Source: Brasenia schreberi
Taxonomy: Eukaryota > Streptophyta > Magnoliopsida > Nymphaeales > Cabombaceae
Length of the DNA: 64,000 nt
Assembly (NCBI GenBank): GCA_036023115.1
Contig: JAYKKT010000059.1
Location: 8,257,001-8,321,000, forward strand
Reading direction: 5' to 3'
This document shows, piece after piece, positions 23,001 to 34,334 of the stretch. How positions within the stretch are numbered: the first letter of the stretch is position 1; every line of letters begins with the position of its first letter. Both the position numbers and the translations under genes were made by a program. The notes under the pieces were generated by a model that made no database searches, had not been told where the DNA came from, and saw only the letters and a program-made list of their open reading frames with translations.

Positions 23001-26000
23001 TTTCGGTGTCCTTTCTTGTGCATTAGAATCTCTTTGGATGGTTGTTGGTGCTCACTCTGACTTTCAACTATCTCAGAATACTCCCCCTCTCTAGGAACTA
23101 GTGGAAGGACACAATCTGTAGGTGGAGAAGCTTCCAGGGAAGGAGAGTAATAAGGAGTAAGTTCGAAGAAAGTAACATCCCTGGAAACATATAGTTTTTG
23201 AAGCAAGGGATCGTAATATTTATAGCCCTTTTGAGAGGTAGAGTAGCCCAGAAAAATGCACTTAGCGGACTTTGCAGCCAGTTTATCACGATGAGGAAGA
23301 GGAATATGGATAAAACAGGTACACCCAAAGAGACGAGGAACAAGATGAAAAGGTTTGGAGGCTTTAGTAAGAGTATGAATAGGACTCTCCCCCTGAAGAG
23401 TATGACTGGGCATGCGATTGATAAGATAAACGGCAGTAAGAACAACTTCCCCCAATAGAACTTGGGAACATTACTTTGAAGTAGAAGAGTTCTGACAACC
23501 TCTAAAATATGACGATTCCTTCGTTCAACAAGACCATTATGCTGAGGTGTATAGGGACAGGTAGTCTGATGAACAATGCCCTGGGCTTGAAGATACTTGG
23601 CTAACTCAGTCTCAACGTATTCTCCCCCATTATCAGACCGAAGAATTTTAACAGTAGCATGGAATTGAGTATAAATAAATTTATGCACAATGAGAAAAAT
23701 AGAGGCAACTTCAGACTTTGATTTCATTAAGTACACGATGGTAAGTCGAGTACAATCATGAATGAAGGATACAAAATACTTATGACCAAACAAAGAGTTG
23801 ACTGGACTAGGACCCCATACATCCGAGTGAAGAAGTTCAAAAGGTTGAGAGCACCGAGAATCACTTAAAGGATAAGAGACCCTATGGTGTTTCCCAAGTT
23901 GACAGACTTCACATTGAAACGGAAATTAATTGGACGGGACTCGAAATTGCGGAACAATATATGGAATCTTTGACACCGGGAGATGACCAAGGCGATAATG
24001 CCAAAGACGAAGATTTGCATCGGGAACAGGTGTGGCGGATACACTGCAGGAAGCGGAAAGCGGAGATGAATCTTCAAGAATGTATAATCCTCTCTGTAAT
24101 TTACCATGTCCAAAGATTTTCCCTGTCTTGAGATCCTGAAATACACAGCCAGTAGGATGAAAGGTCACACAACAATTTAAGGTACGAGTTAAAGAGCTGA
24201 AGGAAAGAAGATTAAGCAGAAAACTGGGAACATTATATACAGATGATAAATATGAAAGACATAGAGACATTGCCCTGTCCAATCATATAAGTGAAGGAAC
24301 CATCTGCCAATTTAATGGGGGCCTTATCCGTAAGAGTCTGGTAAGTGGAAAAATAGGAGGCGTCACCAACCATATGATTTGTAGCCCCTGAATCAATTAT
24401 CCAAGTTTTTGAAGTGGGAGGAGTGAAGTGAGTACCCGTAACAGTATGTGTAGCCTGAGCGATGGTAGCGTGGTTGGGTTGAGCTGAAGGTTTTTCAGAG
24501 AAGCGTTGTTCAAGCCCTCGAGGCGTTTGAGAATCTCCTGAATGCCCTCAGTGCTGGTAGTGGAAGTGTCGGCAGAGTGGACTGACGAATGGCGAGGTCT
24601 ATAGGAATCGGGTTTACCATGTAATTCCCAACAGTGATCTCTGGTATGACGCGATTGACCACAATGGGAGCAGACTAGTTTATTCCTATCCTCAGAAGTA
24701 AGGCATCCACGACCACGGCCACGACTCTGGAGGCCACCTCTGCCACGAAAATGGGAACTGTCGTCTCTAACCTGAATGGCATGTTGGTATGGAGTAAGAA
24801 ACTGATCCTTCTTAAGATTTCTGCGGTCTTCTTCTCTGATTAATAATGAGTAAACAGTGCCCAAAGAGGGAAGTTCGTCTCTGCCTAAGATATGTAGTTT
24901 GACTGATTCAAATTCGGGATTAACACCCCACAATAAATCAAAGACTTTCTTTTTGTCAATCGCAGCCTATCTTTCAGCATAACAAGAACATTGGATATTT
25001 GTATAGTAGAATAGTTCATCCCAAAGACCACGGAGATCGGCATAGTAGGTACTGATGGATCGATTGGCTTGTTTTCACTTTCTGATTCGCTCCAGAATCT
25101 CATATTCTTTGGCGATATTCTTCTTTCGGGAATAAGCCTTAGCAACAGCACACCAAATAGCATGGGCAGAATCTAAAAATATAAATGTTTTAGCGATGGA
25201 TGGAATCATTGACTGGAGCAACAACGATAAGAGTAAGGCATCTTCCCTTTTGTAGGTGGAGTAAAGACTGTCATGTGGCGGTGGAATGGATGATTGGCCC
25301 ATCAAATGCTCCCATCTCCCCCTTGCTACAATGGTGAGTTCTACAGAGCGTGCCCATTCCATGTAATTACGCCCATCCAGTTTAGTTGTAGTAATCTGAA
25401 GATGGTCCGGTTTATCAAATAGACCAGAGGATTCACCGAGATGAGAAGACATCTCAATGCCCTTACCCTTGTCAGCCATCAAAGACTTAAGAAGAAGGAC
25501 CAAATAAGGGCAGCGAAGATGAGGAGTCTAGCGGCAGAAATGGCGTCTTCGAGGGCAGCCCCAAAAAATCTGAAGGTTGGTAGGGCTAATGGTGTACCAC
25601 GATGACAAAAAAATATGCAACAAAGAATAAGTGGAAGGTTGTCACGGGAAAGGCACGAAACAGAGAGAAAGAAATTGGGGGCGTGGTGAGAAGAGGTCGA
25701 TTAGCCGTAGAGAAATGGTGCAGCGACGCACTTAGCAGAAACGGCACAGTATGCCACCAAATCGAACCACACGAGGGTCGTCAAGAGCCAAGAGATTCCA
25801 CACTAGAGGCCAACTGAATACACAAGGTCTCAATTATGAAGGAATCGGAGGACTGTCGACTGAATACACCAAATTGTGCCATCTTGGTTGAGGAGCATAA
25901 AATAGTGAATAAGGTCCAGAAAGCCAAGGATAAACAGACTGCCAAGAGTGAACGTGGAGCAAAGGCTGTATACTGGCAGCGGATTCTTCAAGAACTGCCC

Positions 26001-29000
26001 AAGAAAAAAATCGCCTAGACAGAGGCTACCAAATACGGAATCACAAGAAACTCATGCTGGACGTCTGATACCACGTAGAGAATGAACTTCATATTATTCA
26101 ATAGAAACCACACTTACATTGAACAACACATTGGAGGCATTCCTCCAATCTGCCTTACGCCCAAAATCGGCTTCACAGAGCAGCCGTCCTCCTCTCTTTT
26201 CTTAATGCTTCTCTATAACCCTAATCACCTATTAATACCATATCTAACTTAATTTCCTAATCTACCCCTACTAAGAATTAACTATTTCTAAGATGACATA
26301 AGACTCAAAATGACAAACTAACATGAGACAGAACTTATTTACATAACTTGACTCTCATTACATGCAAAGACAACTTTCCTTAACAGTACATAGTATAACA
26401 TATCCAGCATTATCTTTTTCTTTTCCTTTTGTTTGGTTTGGCAAGCTGGTTAGCAGACTGCTAGCCAGGAGAGCCAGCGCTCCTTGTTCTTTCTTCCATG
26501 AGTGTTGGATTTCTAGATTCTCACTCGACTTCTCAGAGTATTAATAGACTTGTTTTTTTCGTTATTACCTCTTCTTTCAATATAAATAACTTTTGAAACA
26601 GATAGAAGGTATTGTCCAATGTTTGACTTGGTCAAAACAGATCGAGCAGTAAATAGCCTTGTCTATGAAGCTTCGCTGCTCCACTCCTGGTTCATCTATA
26701 ATAGTGGAAGGTTCCGCATCTGAGCTTCATGTTTTGTGGTGAAGACACCAAAAAGTGGCCATGCAAAAGGTGAACAAATTTTAGGATTTGATGGAATGGA
26801 TCACTTGGTATGAAACAAATATCATTCAAGGGATGTTTAATGAATTCTAGTGTTCGCCAATTCCAGCCCAATATCTATTGAAGAAAGAATTTGTTGCTGA
26901 GATTTGATTCAACATGTGTAGATCCAGAATAAAACTAAATTCATTGATCATCACTACAAGTACCAATTATATTTTAGAGTTTTCCTTCCTACTGCAACAA
27001 CAGAGTCAACATAGTGGTTGTTGATCATACTGAGTGTCCATGACTAGATTACTTCGATTACACTTATTTCCTTTTCAAACTCACTTTTGTGGTCTTGATT
27101 GTGGATAAATCTATCTGAATATCTGGGCTTTGACTCTAATATTTGGACATTAAATAACAAAAAAACGAGAAAAATCCACATCCAAAATCAATTAAAGAGG
27201 CATCCATTATTATACATCTGTACATGGGGCACTTGATATGGTCAGTTAAAGCATCGAGAGGGAAAACACATGGGAAACTCATTTAAACCAAATTCAAGAT
27301 CAGTTAGAAGATGGCTGGCCAGCTTTACTTATTGATACATGGTTGGCTCCTCTTGCAGATAATTATGTTGAGGAAATCATGCCTATATATCCTCAAGCGC
27401 CTGAAAAATTGGATGAAACCGCAAAAGGTACTGAGATTAGAGTATGAATCAGCTAAGTGCCTATTGCTGTAATTTGACACTACTTCTGCATCAATCTTTT
27501 CTCAACACAATAGTGTCTCTTCAGGCATCTGTGTCGCTCACATCTATTCCTGGATCAGCATCAATCATTGCAGAACCTCTAGGAGTTGTTCTGGTTATTT
27601 CTGCCTGGAATTACCCCTTCTGTAAGTAGAATCTTGCAGCCTGTATTTCATCTTCGATGATTCTTAAAGGCTTAATCCTTCTCATGTGGTCTAAACTGGT
27701 TTCACTGTTCTAACTAAGAAGAAAACTAGTACTAGTAAGTCTCTTTTAATTTCCCTTTGTCCGGTTGGTCTGTCTAAATCTTTATCTATGTGTAGATATA
27801 GAACGCTAAGACATGTTTGTCTAATTTCAATTTTATTGACTTTTTATCCACTTCCGAAATTGTATGAGGTTCTATGAAGTCATAATCTGTTATCATTTCG
27901 ATTGGAGTTGGCAATAGAATCCATGAGAAATGGTTAGCTTTGGAAATGTTTTCCTAAGGTCAGGAGTAACACAACCCAGTGTTGTCTGACGCGTATCGCT
28001 GGGCTCCACGATACGGGCATATCGTATCGTATCGTACTTTAATATTAAAATAATACAAAAATTATTTAAAAAATCAAGAAAATTAGTAAAAATCCAAAAA
28101 AAATCTGGAAAAATCTGATAATTGCTTTAAATTCATATAATGCAAAGTTTAGCATAGATTGAACATTCAATATTGAACAATTGCATCCAAAATTACATAT
28201 TTTGAAGCAAAAAATGAAATACATTTACATTTTACATATTGTAAATTTGTATCAGGATTATTAACTAAATAATCTTCATCTTCTACTTGATAAATATTCA
28301 AAGTTTCTCATCACCTTCTACTTTAAAATGAAAATCTTCATCTCCTTCGTGATGTTGCACTTCAAATTAATTCATGCAATGTCTTCTTCGGTTAAAAGTG
28401 CATTTTCTTCGTTATCTTCTATAATCCACTCATCTAATATATCAAAATTAACAAACTGCTATCTTTGTACATGTAGTTGTCATATTTTTGCTAATTTTCA
28501 TATATGAGCAAAACAATGAGCTCAATTTCTTTGATTATTGACTCTATGACACCTCAGTGATGTGATATTATTACTTGATGATATCCCTTTTTCTCTTACG
28601 ACTAGCTTTTTAACTAATGCTTGAGCTTCATTTCTCACTTCACAGACTGAGTTAAGCCTCACACACGTTGATCATGTTTAACTCAATGGAAGTCACGTAA
28701 GATGAACCCTAAAATAGTGAAGTTGTGAAATGCCCACTCAATGAACCGAGACAACCAAATGTTTTTAATTGTTTGCGATCTCATGAAATTAGAAACTGCT
28801 AGCAGAAATATTCCTAAAAGTTGGCAATAGAAAGGAAAATGATTTTGTCACAATTTTTATTTGTTTATAAATTATTCTTATTCAATAAATAAAATTAGGT
28901 GAAGAGAGGCCAGAAACCTGCAAAAAAAAATTGAAAAAAAAATTTGAATTTTTTTTGGGCGTATCGCCGATATTGTACGATATAGTATCGTATCATGTAT

Positions 29001-32000
29001 GTATCGCACCATATTGTATGATACAGTGCGATATGGATAACACTGACACAACCTTTCCCCAATAGCAAATTTCTCCTTGTTTTTGTTTTCTATGAGTTTC
29101 CTCTAGCATTTCTACAACATTTCAGTGGACGATGGTTCCCTGCTTCCTCCAAGGAAGTGCCGCCCAATTGATACATTCCTCTGTTACGCATATTCTGATG
29201 TTCTATATTTTGTTTCTCCCAGCTCTCGATCTTCACCCTGATTGACTACCTTTCATTTGATGAGAGCTTGTCAACTAGTTCTACATAGCTATATATATTT
29301 ATATACAGGATAAGTGGTAAATGCATAATGTTTTTCAGCACATAACCTTACATTGTACTTTTTTAGATTACAATTCTGTAAAGTTTATTCAATCAATTTC
29401 TAGTTAGTTGTATCTTGCTCAGACCAATGAATAGATCTGGTATTATAGATAAAGCAGTCAGCAGAAAACAGAAATAACTAGCTATAGTAGGCACAAAGGA
29501 ACTAAATGAGATACATTTATTTTACACTTACGCTTATAAAGAATTTCCCTATCTTCCTGCTTTTGCTTAATAACACTTCAGTTGGTTTCTGGTGAATGAA
29601 GTTTCTGAAAGGATTTCAAATCATGCTCCAGTTTGCTGCTGGTGAATATAGTTTCTGATGGGATCATTTTGTTGATAATCATACTTTACGTGAAACAAGT
29701 CACAGCTAACGTACTTCATGTGTTCCACTTTTTAGTAACTTGACACCATGCACTACCAAGAAACTGAAGCAATGCCTCTAAATGAAGCGATTTTCTGTTT
29801 CACGTGAAACAACAAGTAACTGGTGAATGTGTTCCACTTTTCATGTGTTTCACGTACTTGTGACTTTACGTGAAACAAGTCACAGCTAACGTACTTCATT
29901 TGTTGATAGAAAACAACAAAATTTTGGAAAAGATGTAGTGCTGCTCTTCTTTTCTGCATACAGCCTCACACACACACATAGGCATACAGATGTGATACTA
30001 CACAAAGACTTGCTTTATCTAGTTATATCTAACAAGAGTGGTCGATCTTCTTCACTTTGCTCAAAGAAAGAAATCTCTCTACTGTAAGAATTCATGAACT
30101 TGGTATTTTCTTGAGTAGATGAAGTTTAAATTCTATTCAAATAGATTTCGTTCTTGGGATATAAATTGACCTTTACGTTCTTCAGCATTATTTAGTGAAA
30201 GATGACTTGTATAGGTTCATGTGTGTTTGTGTGCATGTGCTGATGCTTGAGGGATGCCTTGCAGTGTTGTCGCTTGATCTGCTTGTTGGGGCCATTGCAG
30301 CTGGGAACACTGTTGTTCTAAAACCATCTGAGGTTGCACCAACTACTTCTTCATTGCTTGCATCGCTAGTCTCAGAATATTTGGATAAGTCTGCCATCAG
30401 AGTTGTTGAAGGTTCTGTCAAGGAAACCACCTTGTTGCTGGAGCAGAAATGGGATAAAATATTCTATACAGGTAGATTGTGATTCATTTAGTCCTCTCCT
30501 GCGGATTGAGTGGATGTGGGTACTAACAGATTCGAGATACCTGCTATCTTACAATGACCTATACACCAACATTGCCTACGGCTTGTATTGCACCATACAT
30601 GTCAATACAGGTGGTTTACAAATCACATTTCTCATAGGGCCAGTGTATCTCATCAATTTTGCATTGATATGACATATTGAGTGATATCATATGATAGTTA
30701 TCGGTATGGATAGCACTGTCATTATTATCCTCAAAGAGAATTTGATTTCTCAGAGGGCACTATATTCTCCCTTTTTCTATATGTATTGCACAGGAAACAG
30801 CAGAGTTGGGCGCATTATAATGTCTGCTGCTGCAAAGCATCTGACACCTGTTGTCTTGGAGCTTGGAGGAAAATGCCCAGTAGTGATTGATTCAAACACT
30901 GACCTTGAAGTAATACTCAAATAAGGACCAAGTAAAATGATTGAATATCTAGTTCATTAAGGGCTACTCTATTGACTAATTTAATTTTGAAGGTTACCAC
31001 AAGGCGGGTTGCTGCAGGAAAGTGGGGGTGCAACAATGGTCAAACCTGTGTGGCTCCAGATTATGTCATAACAACAAAGTCATTTGCTCCTAAATTGGTA
31101 AGTTTTTATTAATTGTTAGAATCTTGATCACACTCAAGGGGGCCATGAATAGGTGGAAGAATAACTGGTTTGATTTTACTCCAACATTTGCTCACCAACT
31201 TAAACTCATAATTTTACCCCAACATCAACTTTGTCTGCATCAAATTGGTGGAGTTTTTGTGCAATTATCAATTTTCTCTTTAGTCAACTCACCAGTGTCC
31301 TCAAAGTTGTTAACTCGTGTTATTTTCCTTTCTAAGATTGCAATTTTAACTACCATGATCACACTAACTATATGAATTTTCCTTCTCTTTTAACTAATGT
31401 GCAGATACAATCCCTCAAAAATACAGTGACATCATTCTATGAGAATGATCCACTAGAGTCACGAGACTTGTCTCATATAATTAATCTCAACCATTATGAA
31501 CGGTTAACAAAATTGTTAGGTGATGAAAAGATTCGCAGTAAGATTGTTCATGGAGGGCAACAAGATGAAAATCGCCTGTAAGTGCTTCTGCCTTGTTAAT
31601 ATTTTCTGAGTTGAAACTAACCATTTCTTTGTTTTAATTTCTTTTGAAATTCGCTCCGTTTCACTACAGAATGATTGCACCAACAATCTTGCTGGATGTT
31701 CCGGCAGATTCCCCTTTGATGAATGAGGAGATATTTGGTCCCTTGCTTCCCATTGTGACGGTGAGTGTCAATATTTATATTTGAAAAGAGGTGGGATATT
31801 CTGCTTCCTCTTATCTCTTTATACACACACACGTGCTCTTATATATATTTACACAGAGAGAGAGCTCTGCTATCATTTAGAGTTTCTTTTTCTGTTTAAT
31901 TTCAGGCAGACAAGATTGAGGATAGCTTCGATATAATAAACTCACATCCAAAGCCACTTGCTGCTTACCTCTTCACCAAAGATAAGAAAATTGAAGACAT

Positions 32001-32501
32001 GTTTGTGGATCGAATCTCTGCAGGAGGCATGATAATTAATGACACCATCCTACACGTAAGCTTCTTATAAATCAATGATTTAGAAACACTTGCTGCTTCT
32101 TCATTTCCTTTCAAATCTACCAACAATCTTGCTGGAAGTTCCGGCAGACTGTAATAACACTTTTAATATACCATTTTACAAACTGATTTTCTTCTTAAAG
32201 CCTTGCCACTGACTTGATAGTGAGTATATGATTATTGGAGCAGCTTGCAAATCCTTCGTTGCCCTTTGGTGGTGTTGGTGAGAGTGGTTATGGGTCGTAT
32301 CATGGTAAGTACTCACTGGACGCTTTCAGTCATAAGAAGCCAGTTCTGCGTAGGTGGTTTGTGGGGGATGCTGCCGCAAGATATCCACCATACAATGACA
32401 GAAAACTCAAGTTCTTGACGTCTGCTTTTGCTGGTGATATTCTTGGATTGTTTCTATCGCTCATCCGATGCCGCAGAGAAACCTGCATCACTTGTTGGTG
32501 A
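20034..32501 (+). CDS. ALDH3: Class-3 aldehyde dehydrogenase, ALDH3H1/I1-type (10 exons)
   Basis: Exons: 20034-20258, 27359-27427, 27525-27621, 30265-30471, 30794-30909, 30993-31097, 31405-31577, 31670-31760, 31906-32055, 32244-32501; all junctions are GT-AG and the frame joins without a stop, giving 496 aa (family about 480-550). It oxidises fatty and other aldehydes to acids with NAD(P)+, usually in stress detoxification. Seen: WNYPF with Asn127, [14 protein letters not shown] of the nucleotide fold, Glu222 in LELGGK, nucleophile Cys257 in [13 protein letters not shown], and [19 protein letters not shown] near the C-terminus. There is no obvious chloroplast transit peptide, which favours ALDH3H1 over 3I1. 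Exon 2 was placed by length (23 codons), phase and its LKNWM motif; its first half is unusually divergent. Intron 1 (7.1 kb) holds an antisense copia and intron 3 (2.6 kb) a hAT element. The C-terminal tail [11 protein letters not shown] is atypical. Confidence 0.93.
21088..21397 (-). repeat. 3' LTR of copia element 2
   Basis: 310 bp, ending at the polypurine tract. On the minus strand it begins TGTTAAGGAAAG and ends CTCTACA. Confidence 0.93.
21370..25503 (-). pseudogene. Copia gag-pol pseudogene with many frameshifts
   Basis: Open pieces follow the copia order from right to left: gag (25503-24885, with [20 protein letters not shown]), zinc knuckle [17 protein letters not shown]-pre-integrase LWHYRLGHL, integrase ([23 protein letters not shown]), then RT ([34 protein letters not shown]), and RNase H ([27 protein letters not shown]). 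At least seven frame changes or stops separate them, for example near 24930, 23790/23455, 22740, 22650 and 21620. The stub around 23098-23793 alternates between two frames. It cannot make functional protein. Confidence 0.93.
26074..26385 (-). repeat. 5' LTR of copia element 2
   Basis: 312 bp. Its inner terminus reads CTCTACG rather than CTCTACA on the minus strand, so the canonical terminal CA is mutated on this side. Confidence 0.92.
27977..29045. mobile_element. Non-autonomous hAT element with CGATACG-rich ends, copy 1 (ALDH3 intron 3)
   Basis: Ends CAGTGTTGTC (left) and CAGTGTTATCC-type (reverse complement of right, CAGTGTTATCCATATCGC) make short inverted repeats; the 8 bp ACACAACC are duplicated exactly at 27969-27976 and 29046-29053. 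The 60-100 bp inside each end are packed with GTATCG/CGATAC words in both orientations. The interior (about 0.85 kb) matches the element at 43.3-44.4 kb in reverse orientation. No open transposase remains; a short segment may derive from a transposase C-terminus. Confidence 0.92.
29683..29899. repeat. 37-bp exact direct repeat flanking a CACGTG palindrome
   Basis: 29683-29719 and 29863-29899 are identical (ACTTTACGTGAAACAAGTCA and 17 more bases). Between them is the 14-bp perfect palindrome GTTTCACGTGAAAC (29797-29810). All lie in ALDH3 intron 3. Several partial copies of TTCACGTGAAAC-like words lie nearby. Confidence 0.85.
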
Positions 32502-33045
32502 TTACCTTCAACTCATTCAATAATTCCACTTGATGAAAGGTAAGCTTCCATGCAATTCAATGAATTGCAAACCCAAGAAGCTCTACTGATAACCATGGGG
32601 GCATAAGGTGGTTCAGTCTTAGCGTCTACTTGCATCTGTTCATGTGGATAATTATAGTATCTCACGCCTTGGGCTCGTGGTGTCATGTTAACCAAATTAA
32701 CGCAGGTTTGATGTTAGTGGAACCCGTGTATGGAAGTTGTGAAAGTTCAGCTTTGTTTCCTCCTACATTGTAACAGTATTCATGGCGACCAATTTTATGG
32801 GGTCATTCTATTTTCCAAGGTGATCTTCTATCACCATGTAACTTTCCCGATATGCTAAATAAGCACTTTCTGATCTTTCAAACCTGTATTGATGGTTCTG
32901 TGTTTCTTATTCTCAACCTGTGTTAAAAGTCTTGCATAACTATGTTCATGGTATTGTGAAGACCGCCAGTGCCTCGTATTGCAACACAGCCTAAGACTAG
33001 CTGTAACAGAATCACCTCAACAGAGGAAATCATCGAAGTGTTGCT

Positions 33046-33097
<52 letters not shown>

Positions 33098-34334
33098 TAG
33101 TGATTCCTTTTAGTGAGTATCCAATCTTATTTGCATCGATCTAACAACCAAAAGCAACAATGTCAATGTATTATATCTCATTTTATATTTAGTATGGAGA
33201 CAACTTCCATTAACGAAAAACTTCCTGTGATAAGGCTGAAACCTACTTTATACCATCTAGTAAATAATTTATCACACTGTATCAGAAGATTTTGCCATTA
33301 CATGTGGTAGTGTAGAGTAAGCATTTAAAAAACAATAACAAACATACTGGTGGATTGAACTTGTGACCTCTTGCATCCAAAGCAAAGTCCATCCTACTAG
33401 ACTAAAACGTAGCAAAAGCTTCACAAACGCTTTAGCAATTTTCATTTTGATCCCTGTGGTTTGAAAAAGTTTTTGAGCTAGTCTATGGTTTTCACTGTTT
33501 ACCAAATCAATGACAAATGCCTATGCCCGTTATCATCATCAATTGCCATACCATCTTTTACATCACTTACCATATTATCTTACATTAGTTGATTAAAAAG
33601 TCATGTCACTTACCATGTCCACCATCACATCATCTTATGTTTAATATTATATTTGAATATTAATTAATACTAAATTTAGAACAAGAAATGTTAAATATTA
33701 TTTAATGTTACTAATGGTTGTATGTTAAATTTAATAATATTAAAGTTATACTAAATTTTAGTTTAATATTTAATAATGATGTAGTTGAGTCAACAACCAC
33801 ATCACCCTAAGCACGTGAATCCGTCTTTCATGTCATCTTGACACCGTTTGAGCTAACCCAATAAACAATGTAAGCCACAATGTATCCCAATGAAGATTTT
33901 AAACCATACACCAAATTAAAAAATGCCCAATCCTCATGATACTTGTTTGGAGTTTTTCCTAAAGCATACTTTTGTAATTACTTTAACTTAACAATATTTT
34001 TATACTAGACCTTCATAGTCACACTGATTATGAAGATATAGTGAAATATTTATGTCGTTCCCTTGCTCCTAGATCCTTTTCTTATCCTTGTTTTTTTTAA
34101 TTTCATGGTTTATTTACAAAATTCTCAAGTATTTCATCCAATTCAACTCTCCATCTCTAAGGCTTTTGTCAAATCTGTAGCATACTCTTTTCCTTTTATA
34201 TGGGTTTTACAGATTTCGTTATTCTTAACTTCTAAAGACTTTTTCTTCTTATTGATTGTTCACTCTCATCTTAATGGCTTTCGATCGGGTCTATCTAATA
34301 TGAAAATATTGCACTCCAGTATACGAAAGCAATA
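32502..34334. other. 3' flank of ALDH3 and AT-rich intergenic sequence
   Basis: The first part is presumably ALDH3 3' UTR. A (CT)n run is at 33049-33094. Around 33330-33420 there is a reverse-strand SINE-like stretch (TGGATTGAACTTGTGACCTC resembles a reverse-complement box B). Beyond that the sequence is AT-rich with no gene seen. Confidence 0.4.
33049..33094. repeat. (CT)n microsatellite
   Basis: Uninterrupted CT run of 46 bp. Confidence 0.96.

Larger units (their letters stand above)
21088..26385 (-). mobile_element. Ty1/copia LTR retrotransposon, decayed, antisense in ALDH3 intron 1
   Basis: LTRs at 21088-21397 and 26074-26385; target duplication GTACA at 21083-21087 and 26386-26390 is perfect. 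A primer-binding site (TGGTATCAGACG on the minus strand) lies at 26061-26073, and a polypurine tract (CTTGAAGGGGAG on the minus strand) at about 21398-21410. The LTRs differ at about eight positions plus a 2-bp indel by eye, suggesting insertion in the order of a million years ago if typical plant rates apply. About 560 bp between the primer-binding site and gag are non-coding leader. Confidence 0.96.

Noticed and set aside
30262..30275. CAGTGTTGTC-like hAT terminus
   Set aside because: It coincides with the splice acceptor and first codons of ALDH3 exon 4, which are conserved coding sequence; no partner end or 8-bp duplication.
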